Shown: positions 19,644-28,962, numbered from the stretch's first letter. The stretch: DNA of 64,000 nt from Streptomyces sp. Ru73 (GCF_002920575.1 NZ_PQSQ01000017.1:43911-107910), one strand, 5' to 3'. The notes: generated by a model from the sequence alone, not told the origin. A program made the numbers and translations.

Positions 19644-20417
19644 TCACCTCGGCGGTCGCTGGATCACCGTGAACGCCGCGCCCTCGGGGTCGGCGACCAC
19701 CGCGATGCGTCCGCGCGGCGAGTCGCGCGGGGCGTCCGTCACGCGTCCGCCCAGCTCCACGACCCGGCGGGCCGCGGCGTCCGCGTCGGAGACGGCGAAG
19801 TACGTCGTCCAGTGCGGCCCCCGCTCCCGGAGGACCGCGTCGGCCGCGCTTCGGATGCTCGCCACCGGGCGTCCCTTGAGGCACAGCGTCAGCCGGTGGG
19901 AGCCGGCCACCGGCTCGGCCTCGAAGCCGAAGACGGCTTCATAGAAGCGGCCCGCCGCGGCGGTCTCCCGGGTGACCAGCTCGTTCCACACCAGGGTGCC
20001 CGGTTCACCGAACACCGCGGCGCCCTTCATCGTGTGCCCCTGCCACACCCCGAAGACCGCGCCCTGCGGGTCCGAGGCGAGCGCCATCCGCCCCGACCGC
20101 TCGGCGTCCAGCGGGCCGACGCCCACCGTGCCGCCGCAGGCGCGGATGCGCTCCGTCGCGGCGTCCACGTCGTCGCTGGCGAGGTAGGGCGTCCAGGCGA
20201 GGGACAGCTGCCGTTCCGGAGGCAGTACGCCGATGCCCGCCACCTCACGGCCGGCGAGCAGCGCCCTTACGTAGGGGCCGAGTTGCTGCGGCCCCGGACG
20301 GAACTCCCAGCCGAACAGGGCACTGTAGAAGTCCTGTGTCGTGGCCATGCCGTGCACCATGAGGCTCACCCAGCAAGGGGTGCCGGGCACCCGCGGACTC
20401 GCTGCCTCGGTCGTCAT
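19644..20417 (-). CDS. VOC (glyoxalase/bleomycin-resistance) superfamily protein, two-domain
   Basis: A 257-residue protein of two fused vicinal-oxygen-chelate domains (about 10-125 and 135-255), of the kind annotated as hydroxylase or 27-kDa antigen CFP30B-like in actinobacteria. Each half starts with a CWVSLMV / LVWNELV strand followed by a FYxxLFGW-like helix (DFYSALFGWEF; RFYEAVFGFE) and ends with a DPxGAxF motif (DPQGAVFGVWQG; DPEGAAFTVIQ). The metal-binding residues are not all obvious, so enzymatic activity is uncertain. It converges on the thymidine kinase gene. Start ATG 20417 follows GAGGAG. Confidence 0.85.
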   Translation of the reverse strand: MTTEAASPRVPGTPCWVSLMVHGMATTQDFYSALFGWEFRPGPQQLGPYVRALLAGREVAGIGVLPPERQLSLAWTPYLASDDVDAATERIRACGGTVGVGPLDAERSGRMALASDPQGAVFGVWQGHTMKGAAVFGEPGTLVWNELVTRETAAAGRFYEAVFGFEAEPVAGSHRLTLCLKGRPVASIRSAADAVLRERGPHWTTYFAVSDADAAARRVVELGGRVTDAPRDSPRGRIAVVADPEGAAFTVIQRPPR

Positions 20418-20694
20418 CTCGCTCGCTCCTCGGGCCTTCGGGGGGGACCGTACGGGTAAGGGCCGTGCCGTGCAGATGCTCGCACCCTCGGGCGCGTGCC
20501 GGGGTCCGGCCGCGCCGCCGGAGGCGCGACCTGATGGGCGGCGCTGTCGGGAAGCGCCCGATCTGATGACGCAGGTTCGTTTCTGCCGATGTCACCGTCC
20601 GGCGTGACCTTCTTGTGCGGCGGGCCGCGCACTTCCCTTGCGCGACTTGCCGATGATCGGCGTGGCCCGCCCGTGACTGCGCAAGGATGGGGCC

Positions 20695-21531
20695 ATGAAT
20701 GCCATCATCTCCGCTTCCGAACTGGCGAGCGAGCTTGCGGGCGATACGCCTCCGGTGCTCCTCGACGTCCGCTGGCAGCTCGGCGGGCCGCCCGGCCGTC
20801 CCGAGTACGAGGCGGGCCACCTGCCCGGCGCCGTCTACGTCGACCTGGACACCGAATTGGCGGGGCCCGCGGGCGACGCGGGCCGCCACCCGCTGCCGGA
20901 CCCGGAGGTCTTCGGCGACGCCATGCGGGCCGCCGGGGTCTCCAAGGACCGTGAGGTGGTCGTGTACGACGGCGGGCAGGGCTGGGCAGCGGCCCGCGCC
21001 TGGTGGCTGCTGCGCTGGGCGGGGCACGAGTCCGTACGCGTCCTGGACGGCGGCCTGGCGGCGTGGCGGGCGGCGGGCGGTGAGCTGACCGACGAGAAGG
21101 CCGCTCCGGAGCCCGGGGACTTCACGGTGGCGCCCGGCGCCGTGCCGGTGCTGAACGCCGACGAGGCGGCCGCCCTGGCCCGTCGCGGGGTGCTCCTGGA
21201 CGCGCGGGCGGCCGAGCGGTACCGCGGTGACGTGGAGCCGATCGACCGGGTCGGCGGCCACATCCCCGGGGCGCGGTCGGCGCCGACGAGCGAGAACGCG
21301 GCCCCGGACGGCACGCTGCGGCCGGCCGCCGAACTGGCCGAGCGCTTCGCCGCGCTGGGGGCGGTGCCGGGGGCCGAGGTCGGCGTCTACTGCGGCTCCG
21401 GCGTCTCCGCTGCGCACGAGGCGCTGGCGCTGGCCGTGGCGGGCGTGCCGGCCGCGCTGTACGTGGGGTCCTGGAGCGAGTGGTCCTCCGACCCGTCCCG
21501 GCCGGTGGCCACGGGCCCGGAAGCGGGCTGA
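20695..21531 (+). CDS. Thiosulfate/3-mercaptopyruvate sulfurtransferase (rhodanese)
   Basis: A 278-residue two-domain rhodanese that moves a sulfur atom from thiosulfate or 3-mercaptopyruvate to a thiol or cyanide. The N-terminal inactive domain includes LLDVRWQLGGPPGRPEYEAGHLPGA-type CH2A sequence, and the C-terminal domain has the active-site Cys233 in VYCGSGVSA; the CGSGV(S/T)A loop is closer to mercaptopyruvate than classical thiosulfate enzymes. Start ATG 20695 with AAGGAT upstream. A strong terminator follows, so it is probably monocistronic. Cytoplasmic. Confidence 0.92.
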   Translation: MNAIISASELASELAGDTPPVLLDVRWQLGGPPGRPEYEAGHLPGAVYVDLDTELAGPAGDAGRHPLPDPEVFGDAMRAAGVSKDREVVVYDGGQGWAAARAWWLLRWAGHESVRVLDGGLAAWRAAGGELTDEKAAPEPGDFTVAPGAVPVLNADEAAALARRGVLLDARAAERYRGDVEPIDRVGGHIPGARSAPTSENAAPDGTLRPAAELAERFAALGAVPGAEVGVYCGSGVSAAHEALALAVAGVPAALYVGSWSEWSSDPSRPVATGPEAG

Positions 21532-21605
21532 CCGGACGAGCCCGCCCGTCACCGCCGCTACCGCCGCCGGGTCGCACCGGGGCGGCAGCCGGCAGCCGGC
21601 AGGCG

Positions 21606-21650
21606 AAGGCCCGGCAGCGGCCCCTTGGACTGGGACGGCTGCCGGGCCTT
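21606..21650 (+). terminator. Hairpin terminator with T-tract after the sulfurtransferase
   Basis: AAGGCCCGGCAGC pairs with GCTGCCGGGCCTT (13 bp, 19-base loop) and is followed by TTG; the A/T ends of the stem give a TTTT run. A good intrinsic terminator. Confidence 0.88.
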
Positions 21651-21666
21651 TTGCGTCCACTCTGGA

Positions 21667-21825
21667 GGACCGTTTCCGCGCCGGATGCGATGGTGCGGGC
21701 GCGGGGCCTCTCGTGCTTGCCCCGCAAGATCCTCGTGCCCGCCCGCAGGACCGCTTCCGCGCCGGATGCGGTGCTGCGGGCGCGGGTGGCTCGTACTCGA
21801 CCGCAGGACCGTTTCCGCGCCTGTG
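21667..21825 (+). repeat. Three dispersed copies of a GGACCGTTTCCGCGCC repeat
   Basis: In the 353-base stretch between the sulfurtransferase and sepH, GGACCG(T/C)TTCCGCGCC begins at 21667, 21748 and 21806. The first two copies continue as GGATGCG(A/G)TG(G/C)TGCGGGCGCGGG (about 38 matching bases). No gene is evident; function unknown. Confidence 0.7.
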
Positions 21826-21884
21826 GATCCGGCCGCGAGACCGTCGTCGTGGGGCTCGGCCGTGTGCGCCTGACCGCTGGGCGG

Positions 21885-22961
21885 TCAGGCGTCCGGCTTC
21901 TTGCGCCGCGTGCCGAAGACGATCTCGTCCCAGCTGGGTACGGCGGCGCGGCGGCCGGGGCGGACGCCGTCCGCCTCGGCCTGGCGGTCGGTGGTGCCCT
22001 TCAGCCGGTCCCGGTGTCCCGCCACCGAACGCGGCATCAGCACGTCGGCGTACGCGGAACCCGCGCCCGCGCTCGCCGCGGGGGCCGGCGGCTCCTCGAC
22101 CTCGGCCTCCGTCGACGGCTCGTCGTCCGGCGGCGTCTTCGGCTCGGGGACGACCAGGTCACCGCGGAAGCTCGGCACCGCCTCCAGGAGGCTGGTGAGC
22201 GAGTCGCGCGGGTCCCGCTCCTCGACGTCCTCGGCCGAGGACGCCGCGGAGGCCGCGGGGGCGTCGTCCTCGGCGGCCGGCGGTGCCGGCCGCTCGGCGG
22301 ACTGCTGGTGGTCCAGGGAACGGTCCAGCGGCCGGTCCCGGGGCAGCCGCGCGATCCGCGGCACGAACGGGAAGCTCGGCTCCGGGGTGTCGTCGGTCTC
22401 GCCGATCAGCGCCCGCGCCTCGTCGTCCACGGCCTGCACGAGCCGCCGGGGCGGGTCGTACGTCCAGCTCGCGGAGTGCGGCTCGGCGGCGACGCGGTAG
22501 ACCAGCAGCACTTCCCAGGTGCCGTCGTCGCGGCGCCAGGAGTCCCACTGCACGCTGTCCTTGTCGGCGCCGCGCAGCAGCAGCCGCTCGGCGACCGCCT
22601 CGCCCAGCTGCGGACCGGTGTTCTCACCGGGCCGGCGCACGGGTGTCTTGCGGGCCCGCTCGGCCATGAACGCGCGCTCGGCCAGCACGGGGCCCTCGAA
22701 GCGCCGCACGCGGTCGACGGGGATGCCGGCGAGCTGGGCGACCTCCTCGGCGGACGCACCGGCCCGTATACGGGCCTGGATGTCGCGTGGCCGGAGGTGG
22801 CTCTCCACCTCGATCTCGATCTGGCCCAGGCGTGCGCGGTCGTTGCGCACCGCGGCACGCAGCCGCTCGTCGATCGGCAGCGTGTACTCGGTGCTGTCCG
22901 CAGCCTTGAGCACCAGCCGTGTGCCGTCGTTCGAGACGGCCACGACACGCAGTTCGGGCAT
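21885..22961 (-). CDS. sepH: Cell division protein SepH
   Basis: A 358-residue actinobacterial protein (DUF3071) that binds FtsZ and helps filaments assemble at septa. The N-terminus MPELRVVAVSNDGTRLVL is typical, followed by the helix-turn-helix-like region RPRDIQARIRAGASAEEVAQ and VDRVRRFEGPVLAERA (about 55-100). The C-terminal half is a disordered acidic/proline linker ending in the conserved PSWDEIVFGTRRKK motif. ATG 22961 is set by GGAGG five bases upstream; the frame opens further but without similarity. Upstream is a long gene-free stretch. Confidence 0.93.
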   Translation of the reverse strand: MPELRVVAVSNDGTRLVLKAADSTEYTLPIDERLRAAVRNDRARLGQIEIEVESHLRPRDIQARIRAGASAEEVAQLAGIPVDRVRRFEGPVLAERAFMAERARKTPVRRPGENTGPQLGEAVAERLLLRGADKDSVQWDSWRRDDGTWEVLLVYRVAAEPHSASWTYDPPRRLVQAVDDEARALIGETDDTPEPSFPFVPRIARLPRDRPLDRSLDHQQSAERPAPPAAEDDAPAASAASSAEDVEERDPRDSLTSLLEAVPSFRGDLVVPEPKTPPDDEPSTEAEVEEPPAPAASAGAGSAYADVLMPRSVAGHRDRLKGTTDRQAEADGVRPGRRAAVPSWDEIVFGTRRKKPDA

Positions 22962-23479
22962 GGGGACCTCCCGGGTGGTGCCTGCCGACGTCACGTGCGT
23001 CGCTGCTTCCGCTAGTCGAGTGTGGCCTGCCCGGGTGCAGCCTGCCACAACATTGCCGAGTTGCCCGGCGCGTCAGGCTGTGGCCCTGAAACGCCGTTAT
23101 GACACGGTAACCAGTTTGCAACCTCCGGTGACCGTACCGGTTGCCCTGTGTACCAGCACCCCGTGCCGGATGGCGGCGCCCGGGGCGAGTGCCGCCTTGG
23201 AGGCCCCTCCCGTGGGTCCGGGCAGCCGGACGGGAAACCGGGGCCAGGATTCGCAACAGTACTCCATTCGGACCACCGGGGGTGGGTCGCCGCGCCGCCG
23301 AGTTTCCGCTGGACAGCGGAGTTCGGTCGCCTTGTCGACCTCTCTACTTCCGGGCCGTGCGGTGACGTACACCGAAAATGTGGCGTGCTTCACAGAACAG
23401 TCAGAAACGGAACTATCCAGTTCGCCCAAATGTCCCTTCTTTGTGCAAGACCGATCGAAGCGTCGATCAAGGGCGTGGA
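22962..23479. other. Long divergent intergenic region between sepH and a membrane protein gene
   Basis: 518 bases with no supported gene. The GC content drops in 23340-23470, where the promoter of the plus-strand gene is expected. Around 23100-23150 there is an imperfect inverted arrangement (CACGGTAACC ... GGTTGCCCTGTG) that could be an operator. Nothing firm. Confidence 0.35.
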
Positions 23480-24892
23480 ATGGACGACAGAACCGATAGC
23501 CACACAAAGAAGACCGGGAAGGAGAAACGGCTCGACCTGAGCGTCGCCCAGGTGGCGGGCAGTGCGCTCGCGGCGGCGGTCGCCGCCTATCTGGCGGGTC
23601 GGCTCGGCGTCTACGGAACGGTCATCGGTGCGGGCGTGGTGAGCGTGGTCGCCACCACGGGCGGGTCGATCTTCCAGCATCTCTTCCGCCGTACCGGTGA
23701 GCAGGTCAAGGAGGTCACGGTCAGCACGCGGCCCAGGCCGCGCCGCCGGCAGCAGGTCCTCGGGGGCCGCGCCGCCGCTTCCGGTACGCGTGCGCGCGCG
23801 ACCTCGGGGGACAGCCCGGCGGGGGCCACGATGGTGCTGCCGACGTTCGGCCGCGACGGCACGGAGGACGAGGTCACGTCCGTGGCGGCGGCCATGGACC
23901 GGGCAGCCGAGCGGGAACCCGCCGGCGGTACCGCGGTGGCGCCCGGGCTTCCCGGTGCTTCCGGAGCGGCGGACGCGACACGGGCCCTTCCGATGCTGTC
24001 GGAGGTGGCCACCCGGGCGCTGTGCCCCACCTCTGTGGAGGGCGCGGACGACGAGACCCGGATGCTGCCCCGGCCGGACCACGAGACGCAGCTCCTGCGG
24101 AGCGTCGGTCCTGAGACGCGGCCTCTTCACGACGCCGGCCAGGAGACGCAGCTTCTCCATGGCGCGGACCAGGAGACGCAGCTCTTCAATGGCGCCGACC
24201 GGGAGACGCAGCTCCTGAGGAGTGCGGACTCGGCGACGCGGTCCCCGAAGGGCGCCGACGAGAAGACGCAGCTCCTGAAAGGCGCCGGCCCGGAGGCGCA
24301 GCTCAACGATGCCGACCGGGAGACGCAGCTTCTCCAGGCGCCGCCGGACGCCGCCGAGGAGGAGCACGAGCCCGCGCTCTACGGCACCCGGTGGCGCGGG
24401 CGGCGCCGCACCTGGCTCGCCGGCCTGGCGGTCTTCCTGCTCGCGATGGCCGGGGTCACCGTCTTCGAGCTGGCCACGGGGCACGACGCGGCGGGCGGCA
24501 CCGGCACGTCGGTCACCAACCTCTTCCACTCCCGCGGCAGCGGCGGCGCCCCCGCGACGCCCACGCCGTCGCCCGGCGCGGCCACCGAGGACACCGACCG
24601 GGGCGGCGCCACGGACGGGCCCACGCCGCAGCCGGACGCCACCGGCGGCACCGCCGACACCGGGTCGGGCTCCGGCTCCGGTACGGAGACCGGCTCCGAC
24701 GGCGCCACACAGAAGGGCACCGGCAGCGGCACGGACGACTCGTCGGCCACGCCCGGCCCGACGCCGAGCGACGACGGCGGGAGCGCCGAGCCGACGCCCA
24801 CGCCGTCGCCCTCCGACGGGACCGGGGGCGCGAGCGACAGCCCCGACTCCGCGGACCAGGAGACCGAGCAGCCCTCGGACTCCGGGAACTGA
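23480..24892 (+). CDS. Membrane protein with ten-residue repeats and Gly/Ser/Thr-rich tail
   Basis: A 470-residue protein of unknown function. A hydrophobic region at about 22-65 (AGSALAAAVAAYLAGRLG, then VIGAGVVSVVATTGGSIF) forms one or two membrane segments. A variable cytoplasmic-looking linker follows with ten tandem copies of a ten-residue unit, consensus xETQLLxGAD (residues about 191-289). A second hydrophobic segment, WLAGLAVFLLAMAGVTVFEL (near 310), leads to a long Gly/Thr/Ser/Pro/Asp-rich tail that should lie outside the membrane. ATG 23480 has AAGGG six bases upstream. No catalytic motif seen. Similar two-segment proteins with Thr/Ser-rich tails occur at this locus in other Streptomyces, but the repeat block looks strain specific. 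Ends at a strong terminator. Confidence 0.8.
   Translation: MDDRTDSHTKKTGKEKRLDLSVAQVAGSALAAAVAAYLAGRLGVYGTVIGAGVVSVVATTGGSIFQHLFRRTGEQVKEVTVSTRPRPRRRQQVLGGRAAASGTRARATSGDSPAGATMVLPTFGRDGTEDEVTSVAAAMDRAAEREPAGGTAVAPGLPGASGAADATRALPMLSEVATRALCPTSVEGADDETRMLPRPDHETQLLRSVGPETRPLHDAGQETQLLHGADQETQLFNGADRETQLLRSADSATRSPKGADEKTQLLKGAGPEAQLNDADRETQLLQAPPDAAEEEHEPALYGTRWRGRRRTWLAGLAVFLLAMAGVTVFELATGHDAAGGTGTSVTNLFHSRGSGGAPATPTPSPGAATEDTDRGGATDGPTPQPDATGGTADTGSGSGSGTETGSDGATQKGTGSGTDDSSATPGPTPSDDGGSAEPTPTPSPSDGTGGASDSPDSADQETEQPSDSGN
24050..24346 (+). repeat. 30-bp coding tandem repeat, 10 units
   Basis: Ten in-frame units of 30 bp (one of 27 bp at 24290-24316) encode DETRMLPRPD, HETQLLRSVG, PETRPLHDAG, QETQLLHGAD and so on. 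The core codon string GAGACGCAGCT is the best conserved. Length changes by whole units would keep the frame, so the block is likely variable between strains. Confidence 0.88.
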
Positions 24893-24895
24893 CGC

Positions 24896-24931
24896 CGAAG
24901 GGGCCCGGGCACGACCGCCCGGGCCCCTTCG
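24896..24931. terminator. Strong hairpin terminator (likely bidirectional)
   Basis: CGAAGGGGCCCGGGC, ACGACC loop, exact complement: 15-bp stem between a plus-strand gene ending at 24892 and a minus-strand gene ending at 24984. Confidence 0.88.
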
Positions 24932-24983
24932 CGCGTCCCCGGCCGCCGGCCGCCGGGCCCGCCCGTGAGCCCGTCTCCGGCCG

Positions 24984-26303
24984 TCAGTCGCCGAGCACCC
25001 GGCTCAGGTACGGGTTGGCGAACACCCGCTCCGGGTCCAGCCGGTCGCGCAGCGCGGTGAACTCCCCGAAGCGCGGATAGGCCGCCGCCAGGTAGTCCGC
25101 GTCCCGGGTATGCAGCTTGCCCCAGTGCGGCCGGCCGCCGTGCGCGGTCATGATGCGCTCGGCGGCCGTGAAGTACGCCTCGTGCGGCGTGCCCCGGTAC
25201 ATGTGCATCGCGATGTAGGCGGTGTCCCGCCCGGAGGCCGTGGACAGGGGGATGTCGTCGGCGGGCGCGGTGCGCACCTCCACGGGGAAGCTGATCCGGA
25301 AGCCGGAGCGTTCGACCAGCGCGCGCAGCTCCCGTAGTGCCGCGACCGCGGCCTCCCGGGGGACGGCGTACTCCATCTCCACGAAGCGCACCCGGCGCGG
25401 GCTGGTGAACACCTTGTACGGGATGTCGGTGTACGTACGGGCGGAGAGCGCGCGGCTGGAGAGCTTGGCGATGCCGGGGATGGTGGCGGGCAGGGCCTTG
25501 CCGACCGCGCAGGCCACCTGGAAGACGCCGTTGGAGAGCAGTTCGTCGTCGACCCAGCCGCTGACGGTGCCGTTGGGCGCCGCGGGGCCCTGGCTGCGGT
25601 TGTTGCGCTTGGTGTTGCAGTTCCCGGTGTGCGGGAACCAGTAGAACTCGAAGTGCTCGTTCTCGGCGACGAGGGCGTCGAAGTCCTCGGTCACCCGGTC
25701 GAACGGCATCGGCTCTTCCCGGGCGGTGAGCAGGAACTCCGGTTCGACCGCGAAGGTCAGCTCCGTGAGGACGCCGAGCGCGCCCAGCCCCAGCCGGGCA
25801 GCGGCGAAGACGTCCGCGTTCTCCTGTGCGGAGCAGCGCAGTACGGAGCCGTCGGCGGTGACCATCTCCAGGCCGACGATCTGCGCGGACAGGGAGGCGG
25901 AGTCCCGGCCGGTCCCGTGGGTGCCGGTGCTGGTGGCGCCGGAGACCGTCTGCTCCATGATGTCGCCCATGTTGGTCAGCGACAGGCCCTGCCCGGAGAG
26001 CGCCGCGTTGAGGACCTTCAGGGGCGTGCCGGCGGCCACGGTGACGGTGCCGGCGGCGCGGTCGACCTTCCGTATGCCGGTCAGCCGCTCGGGGCGTATG
26101 AGGAGGCCGTCGGTGGCCGCGGCCGGGGTGAAGGAGTGGCCGGTGCCGGCCGCCTTCACGGTGAGCCCGTCGGCGGCCGCCTCCCGTACCGCGGCGGCCA
26201 GTTCCTCCGTGGAGGCCGGTGCGACGCTCCGTACGGGGTGCGCCTCGACGTTCCCCGCCCAGTTACGCCACGCGCTCTCCCGAGTCGCTCGAACCACTGT
26301 CAT
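24984..26303 (-). CDS. FAD-linked oxidoreductase, D-arabinono-1,4-lactone oxidase family
   Basis: A 439-residue flavoenzyme of the VAO/ALO family that oxidises sugar lactones or alditols with O2. The FAD domain (about 20-190) includes AAGTGHSFTP, whose His is the likely covalent FAD attachment (HxxGxGHS-type site), and SGATSTGTHGTG. The ALO C-terminal domain (200-435) ends with the typical RPHWGKLH and FGEFTALRDRLDPERVFANPYL. ATG 26303 overlaps the end of the MFS gene by 41 bases, so the two are co-transcribed and translation is coupled. Whether the substrate is a lactone or an alditol such as xylitol or sorbitol cannot be told. Cytoplasmic. Confidence 0.88.
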   Translation of the reverse strand: MTVVRATRESAWRNWAGNVEAHPVRSVAPASTEELAAAVREAAADGLTVKAAGTGHSFTPAAATDGLLIRPERLTGIRKVDRAAGTVTVAAGTPLKVLNAALSGQGLSLTNMGDIMEQTVSGATSTGTHGTGRDSASLSAQIVGLEMVTADGSVLRCSAQENADVFAAARLGLGALGVLTELTFAVEPEFLLTAREEPMPFDRVTEDFDALVAENEHFEFYWFPHTGNCNTKRNNRSQGPAAPNGTVSGWVDDELLSNGVFQVACAVGKALPATIPGIAKLSSRALSARTYTDIPYKVFTSPRRVRFVEMEYAVPREAAVAALRELRALVERSGFRISFPVEVRTAPADDIPLSTASGRDTAYIAMHMYRGTPHEAYFTAAERIMTAHGGRPHWGKLHTRDADYLAAAYPRFGEFTALRDRLDPERVFANPYLSRVLGD

Positions 26304-27534
26304 GTGCGCTCAGCCCTCCCGTGACCGGGGGCAGCGGCGCCCCCGCCCGCTTCGGCGCCGGCCGCAGCCGGCGGTATCCGAGGAACGCGACCGCGGCCGC
26401 GAGCGCTCCGGCCACGGCCGGCACGGCGTACCCCGCACGGGCCCCGGCCGCGTCCACCACCCAGCCGGCGGCCGACGAGCCGAGCGCCACCCCGACCGCG
26501 AGCCCGGTGCTCGTCCAGGTCATGCCCTCGGTCAGTTGCGCGCGTGGTACGTGCTGCTCGACCAGGGCCATGGTGGTCACCATCGTGGGAGCGATGGTCA
26601 GGCCCGCGACGAAGAGCGCCACGGCCAGGAACGGCAGGTTCCCGACCAGTTGGAGCGGGATCATACTCACGGCCATGGCCAGCACGCCCAGTATCCAGCG
26701 GCGTGCTGCCGGGCCGGCCGGGCGCAGCATCCCGAAGACCGCGCCGGCCAGGCAGGAGCCGAGCGCGTAGATCGCGAGGACGAGGCTGGCCGCGCCCTTG
26801 TGGCCCTCGGCCTCCGCGAAGGCGACGGTCACCACGTCGATGGCGCCGAAGATCGCGCCGGTGGCGGTGAAGGTGACCACCAGGACCTGCAGGCCCCGGG
26901 AGCGGAGCGCGGAGCCCTTGGTGTGGTGCTCGCGGGGGTGCGGCACGGGTTCGGTCGCGCGCTGCGCGGTCAGCCAGAAGACGCCAGCGGCGAGGAAGAG
27001 GCCGGCCAGCAGCGGCCCGGCCTCGGGGAACCACGACGTGGACAGCCCGATGGCGAGGATCGGCCCGACGATGAAGCAGAACTCGTCGACGATCGACTCC
27101 CAGGAGTACGCGGCGTGCAGCATCTCGGGGGAGCCGCGGTGCACCTCGGCCCACCGGGAGCGGACCATGGCGCCCACGCTCGGCACGCAGCCCGCGCAGG
27201 CGGCGAAGAGGAACAGCGTCCAGTCGGGCCAGCGCTGTTGGGCGGCGACCAGCAGGGCGGCGAGCGCGGCGAGCGACACGAGGGTGGCGGGGCGCAGGAC
27301 GCGGCGCTGGCCGTGCCGGTCCACCAGCCGGGAGATCTGCGGGCCGAGCACGGCGGCGGACAGCGCCACCGTCGCGGAGAGCGCGCCCGCCAGGCCGTAG
27401 CGGTCGGTGAGCTGGGAGACCATCGTGACGATGCCGATGCCGGTCATGGACAGCGGCATCCGCCCCAGGAACCCGGCGGCCGAGAAGGACTTCGTGCCGG
27501 GCCGGGCGAACAGGGCGCGGTAGGGACTGGGCAA
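26263..27534 (-). CDS. MFS transporter
   Basis: A 423-residue major facilitator with about twelve membrane segments; motif A-like loop RLVDRHGQRRVLRPAT after the second helix. No large extra domain. The start is TTG at 27534 with GGAG upstream (GGCGGAGCA); no ATG lies at the right place. It is the first gene of a two-gene operon with the lactone oxidase, and a perfect inverted repeat at 27587-27613 lies 53 bases upstream, likely an operator. Substrate unknown; efflux or sugar-acid transport are both possible. Confidence 0.85.
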   Translation of the reverse strand: MPSPYRALFARPGTKSFSAAGFLGRMPLSMTGIGIVTMVSQLTDRYGLAGALSATVALSAAVLGPQISRLVDRHGQRRVLRPATLVSLAALAALLVAAQQRWPDWTLFLFAACAGCVPSVGAMVRSRWAEVHRGSPEMLHAAYSWESIVDEFCFIVGPILAIGLSTSWFPEAGPLLAGLFLAAGVFWLTAQRATEPVPHPREHHTKGSALRSRGLQVLVVTFTATGAIFGAIDVVTVAFAEAEGHKGAASLVLAIYALGSCLAGAVFGMLRPAGPAARRWILGVLAMAVSMIPLQLVGNLPFLAVALFVAGLTIAPTMVTTMALVEQHVPRAQLTEGMTWTSTGLAVGVALGSSAAGWVVDAAGARAGYAVPAVAGALAAAVAFLGYRRLRPAPKRAGAPLPPVTGGLSAHDSGSSDSGERVA

Positions 27535-27586
27535 GGGGGGTGCTCCGCCGAGTGAGTTCCGCGGCAGCCGCGGTGAGCCGGGTCAG

Positions 27587-27613
27587 GACTGCAGTAAGGA
27601 ACGTACTGCAGTC
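27587..27613. promoter_or_regulatory. 27-bp perfect inverted repeat (operator candidate) between MFS gene and hemH
   Basis: GACTGCAGTA, seven-base spacer AGGAACG, TACTGCAGTC. Ten-bp perfect arms. The centre-to-centre distance (17 bp) suits a dimeric repressor such as TetR or MarR type. It lies 53 bases upstream of the MFS start (minus) and 75 bases upstream of hemH (plus), so it could control either or both. Confidence 0.65.
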
Positions 27614-27687
27614 ATACAGCTTACGGGCGGCGCGCCATCGGTGCCTCCGGTTTCCCGGCTGTCAGTGGCGGGTGGGAGGATCGCCAC

Positions 27688-28836
27688 ATGTCCGAACAGC
27701 CAGTGCCTGCTCCCTATGATGCTTTGCTCCTCCTCTCCTTCGGCGGCCCCGAGGGCCCGGACGACGTCGTCCCGTTCCTGGAGAACGTGACGCGCGGCCG
27801 CGGCATCCCGCGCGAGCGCCTGAAGGAGGTGGGGCAGCACTACTTCCTGTTCGGCGGCGTGAGCCCGATCAACGCGCAGAACCGCGAGCTGCTGGACGCC
27901 CTGCGCAAGGACTTCGCCGAGCACGGCCTGGACCTCCCGGTGTACTGGGGCAACCGCAACTGGGCGCCGTACCTCACCGACACCCTGCGCGAGATGGTCC
28001 GGGACGGCCGCCGCCGCATCGCCGTGCTGGCCACCAGCGCGTACGCCTCGTACTCCGGCTGCCGGCAGTACCGGGAGAACCTGGCCGACGCGCTCGCGGC
28101 GCTGGCGGCCGAGGGCCTGGAGGTGCCGCAGGTGGACAAGCTGCGGCACTACTTCAACCACCCCGGTTTCGTCCGCCCCATGGTCGACGGGGTGCTCGCC
28201 TCGCTCGCCGAGCTGCCCGAGGATGTCCGCGCCGGCGCGCACATCGCGTTCACCACGCACTCCATCCCCACCGCTGCGGCCGACACCTCGGGGCGGCCCG
28301 AGGAGCACACCGAGGGCGGCGCGGGCGGCGCGTACGTCGCCCAGCACCTGGACGTGGCACAGGTGATCGCCGACGCGGTCCGCGAGGAGACCGGCACGGC
28401 CCACCCCTGGCAGCTCGTCTACCAGTCCCGCAGCGGCGCCCCGCACATCCCCTGGCTGGAGCCGGACATCTGCGACCACCTGGAGACGCTGCACGCCCAG
28501 GGCGTCCCGGCCGTCGTCATGGCCCCCATCGGCTTCGTCTCGGACCACATGGAGGTCAAGTACGACCTCGACACGGAGGCCACCGCCAAGGCCGCCGAGC
28601 TGGGCCTGCCGGTCGTCCGCTCCGCCACCGTCGGCGCCGACCCGCGGTTCGCCGCGGCCGTCCGCGACCTGCTCCTGGAGCGTGCAGCGGCCGAGCGGGG
28701 CCGCTCCCCGGAGCGCTGCGCGCTGGGCGCCCTCGGGCCCAGCCACGACCTCTGTCCGGTCGGCTGCTGCCCGGCCCGCACCCCCCGGCCCGCCGCGGCC
28801 GGCGCCGACTGGAGCGGCGCGCCGGCGGGGGCCTGA
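27688..28836 (+). CDS. hemH: Ferrochelatase (actinobacterial coproporphyrin ferrochelatase type)
   Basis: A 382-residue ferrochelatase that inserts Fe2+ into coproporphyrin III in the Gram-positive branch of haem synthesis (also called CpfC). The start [33 protein letters not shown] and HSIPTAAAD are family motifs; [19 protein letters not shown] is the late signature with the active-site Glu region. A C-terminal cysteine group (Cys344, 356, 360, 361) is where actinobacterial enzymes may hold a [2Fe-2S] cluster. ATG 27688 has GGGAGGA eight bases upstream. Followed by the inositol monophosphatase gene 126 bases away, possibly the same transcript. Confidence 0.95.
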   Translation: MSEQPVPAPYDALLLLSFGGPEGPDDVVPFLENVTRGRGIPRERLKEVGQHYFLFGGVSPINAQNRELLDALRKDFAEHGLDLPVYWGNRNWAPYLTDTLREMVRDGRRRIAVLATSAYASYSGCRQYRENLADALAALAAEGLEVPQVDKLRHYFNHPGFVRPMVDGVLASLAELPEDVRAGAHIAFTTHSIPTAAADTSGRPEEHTEGGAGGAYVAQHLDVAQVIADAVREETGTAHPWQLVYQSRSGAPHIPWLEPDICDHLETLHAQGVPAVVMAPIGFVSDHMEVKYDLDTEATAKAAELGLPVVRSATVGADPRFAAAVRDLLLERAAAERGRSPERCALGALGPSHDLCPVGCCPARTPRPAAAGADWSGAPAGA

Positions 28837-28962
28837 AGCCCGTCCCGGGCCGCCCGACGGCGTGCGGCCCGGCTGCCCGGCCCGCGGGCGCCCACCCCGC
28901 GGCGGCCCGCCGACCCGCCCCGTGCGGCCTCGGCGGGACCTTCCGTACGAACAAGGAGCACC

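Noticed and set aside
24050..24346. Regularly spaced repeats that could suggest a CRISPR array
   Set aside because: Units are in-frame 30-bp coding repeats with no unique spacers and no cas genes nearby.
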